Shown piece after piece: positions 63,703 to 64,000 of a stretch of DNA of 64,000 nt (position 1 is the stretch's first letter; each line of letters starts with the position of its first letter). A program made the translations under genes and the position numbers. Under the pieces are notes generated by a model that searched no databases, was not told where the DNA came from, and saw only the letters and a list, made by a program, of their open reading frames with translations. Source of the DNA: Anodontia alba. Its lineage: Eukaryota; Mollusca; Bivalvia; Lucinida; Lucinidae. The stretch is taken from the NCBI GenBank assembly GCA_964016985.1, contig OZ024831.1, positions 21,004,195-21,068,194 on the forward strand. The letters run 5' to 3'.

Positions 63703-64000
63703 GTAAGTGCTCATCATAACACAGTTAAATGATTTGAGAATCATTTGTTATGCCCCCGCCTGCCAAAGGCAGGAGTGGGGCATATAGCGTTTCGCCGTGA
63801 TGTTAATCTGTATGTGCATACATGCGTATGTCACACAAATGTTACAGTTTACATTCAAGTTTACATGCAAGGTTACCTGCATATTTATATTCACAATGAC
63901 ATCCAAGTTGCTCATAACTTTGATACCTTTTATACTACAAAGTTGTAATTTGATACGATATTTACCCAGACCAAAACCTTAGACTTCGTGGTAGTTGGCC

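Overview
This window looks like animal nuclear DNA, most likely from a mollusc and probably a bivalve. That is an inference from four things: an intron-rich metazoan gene, very dense short palindromic transposons (MITEs), tRNA-derived SINEs, and a DIRS-type element. The species cannot be fixed from the sequence. There are no bacterial-style operons, and most open frames here are chance frames or transposon remnants.

The one clear host gene is URB2 (Urb2/Npa2 family, nucleolar 60S ribosome biogenesis) on the plus strand. I reconstruct 24 exons from 9885 to 63702. They join in consistent phase at every junction, giving 1092 codons with no stop. The gene runs off the right edge, so the conserved C-terminal part is missing. 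Exon 1 is a 22-base micro-exon (MADLGYSG) behind a short upstream ORF. A C2H2 zinc-finger exon at 7014-7248 lies upstream. Its donor phase also fits URB2 exon 2, so it may be an alternative first exon or part of another gene.

Layout: 1-6.3 kb is intergenic repeat with two broken non-LTR retrotransposon tails, a duplicated ~285-bp segment, a pogo-like MITE and microsatellites. From 6.9 to 9.9 kb come the zinc-finger exon, a tRNA-like SINE head and a long AT tract. Introns 1-5 (9.9-23.1 kb) carry palindrome arrays, a local duplication and MITEs. Intron 6 (23.3-34.5 kb) holds the most striking object: an 8.4-kb element at about 25696-34075. It has ~160-bp inverted terminal repeats and, next to the right one, an internal complementary region that spells out the joined outer ends. 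This is the architecture of DIRS tyrosine-recombinase retrotransposons. It has no recognisable reverse transcriptase or recombinase, carries two tandem arrays, and contains a nested broken mariner (30110-31350). Introns 7-23 (34.7-63.6 kb) are packed with MITEs and SINEs, some within a few bases of splice sites.

At least ten MITE families can be told apart by their ends. Families with different termini share the same palindromic core (AAACAGTGTAGA..GATC..TCTACACTGTTT), which suggests core swapping or capture.
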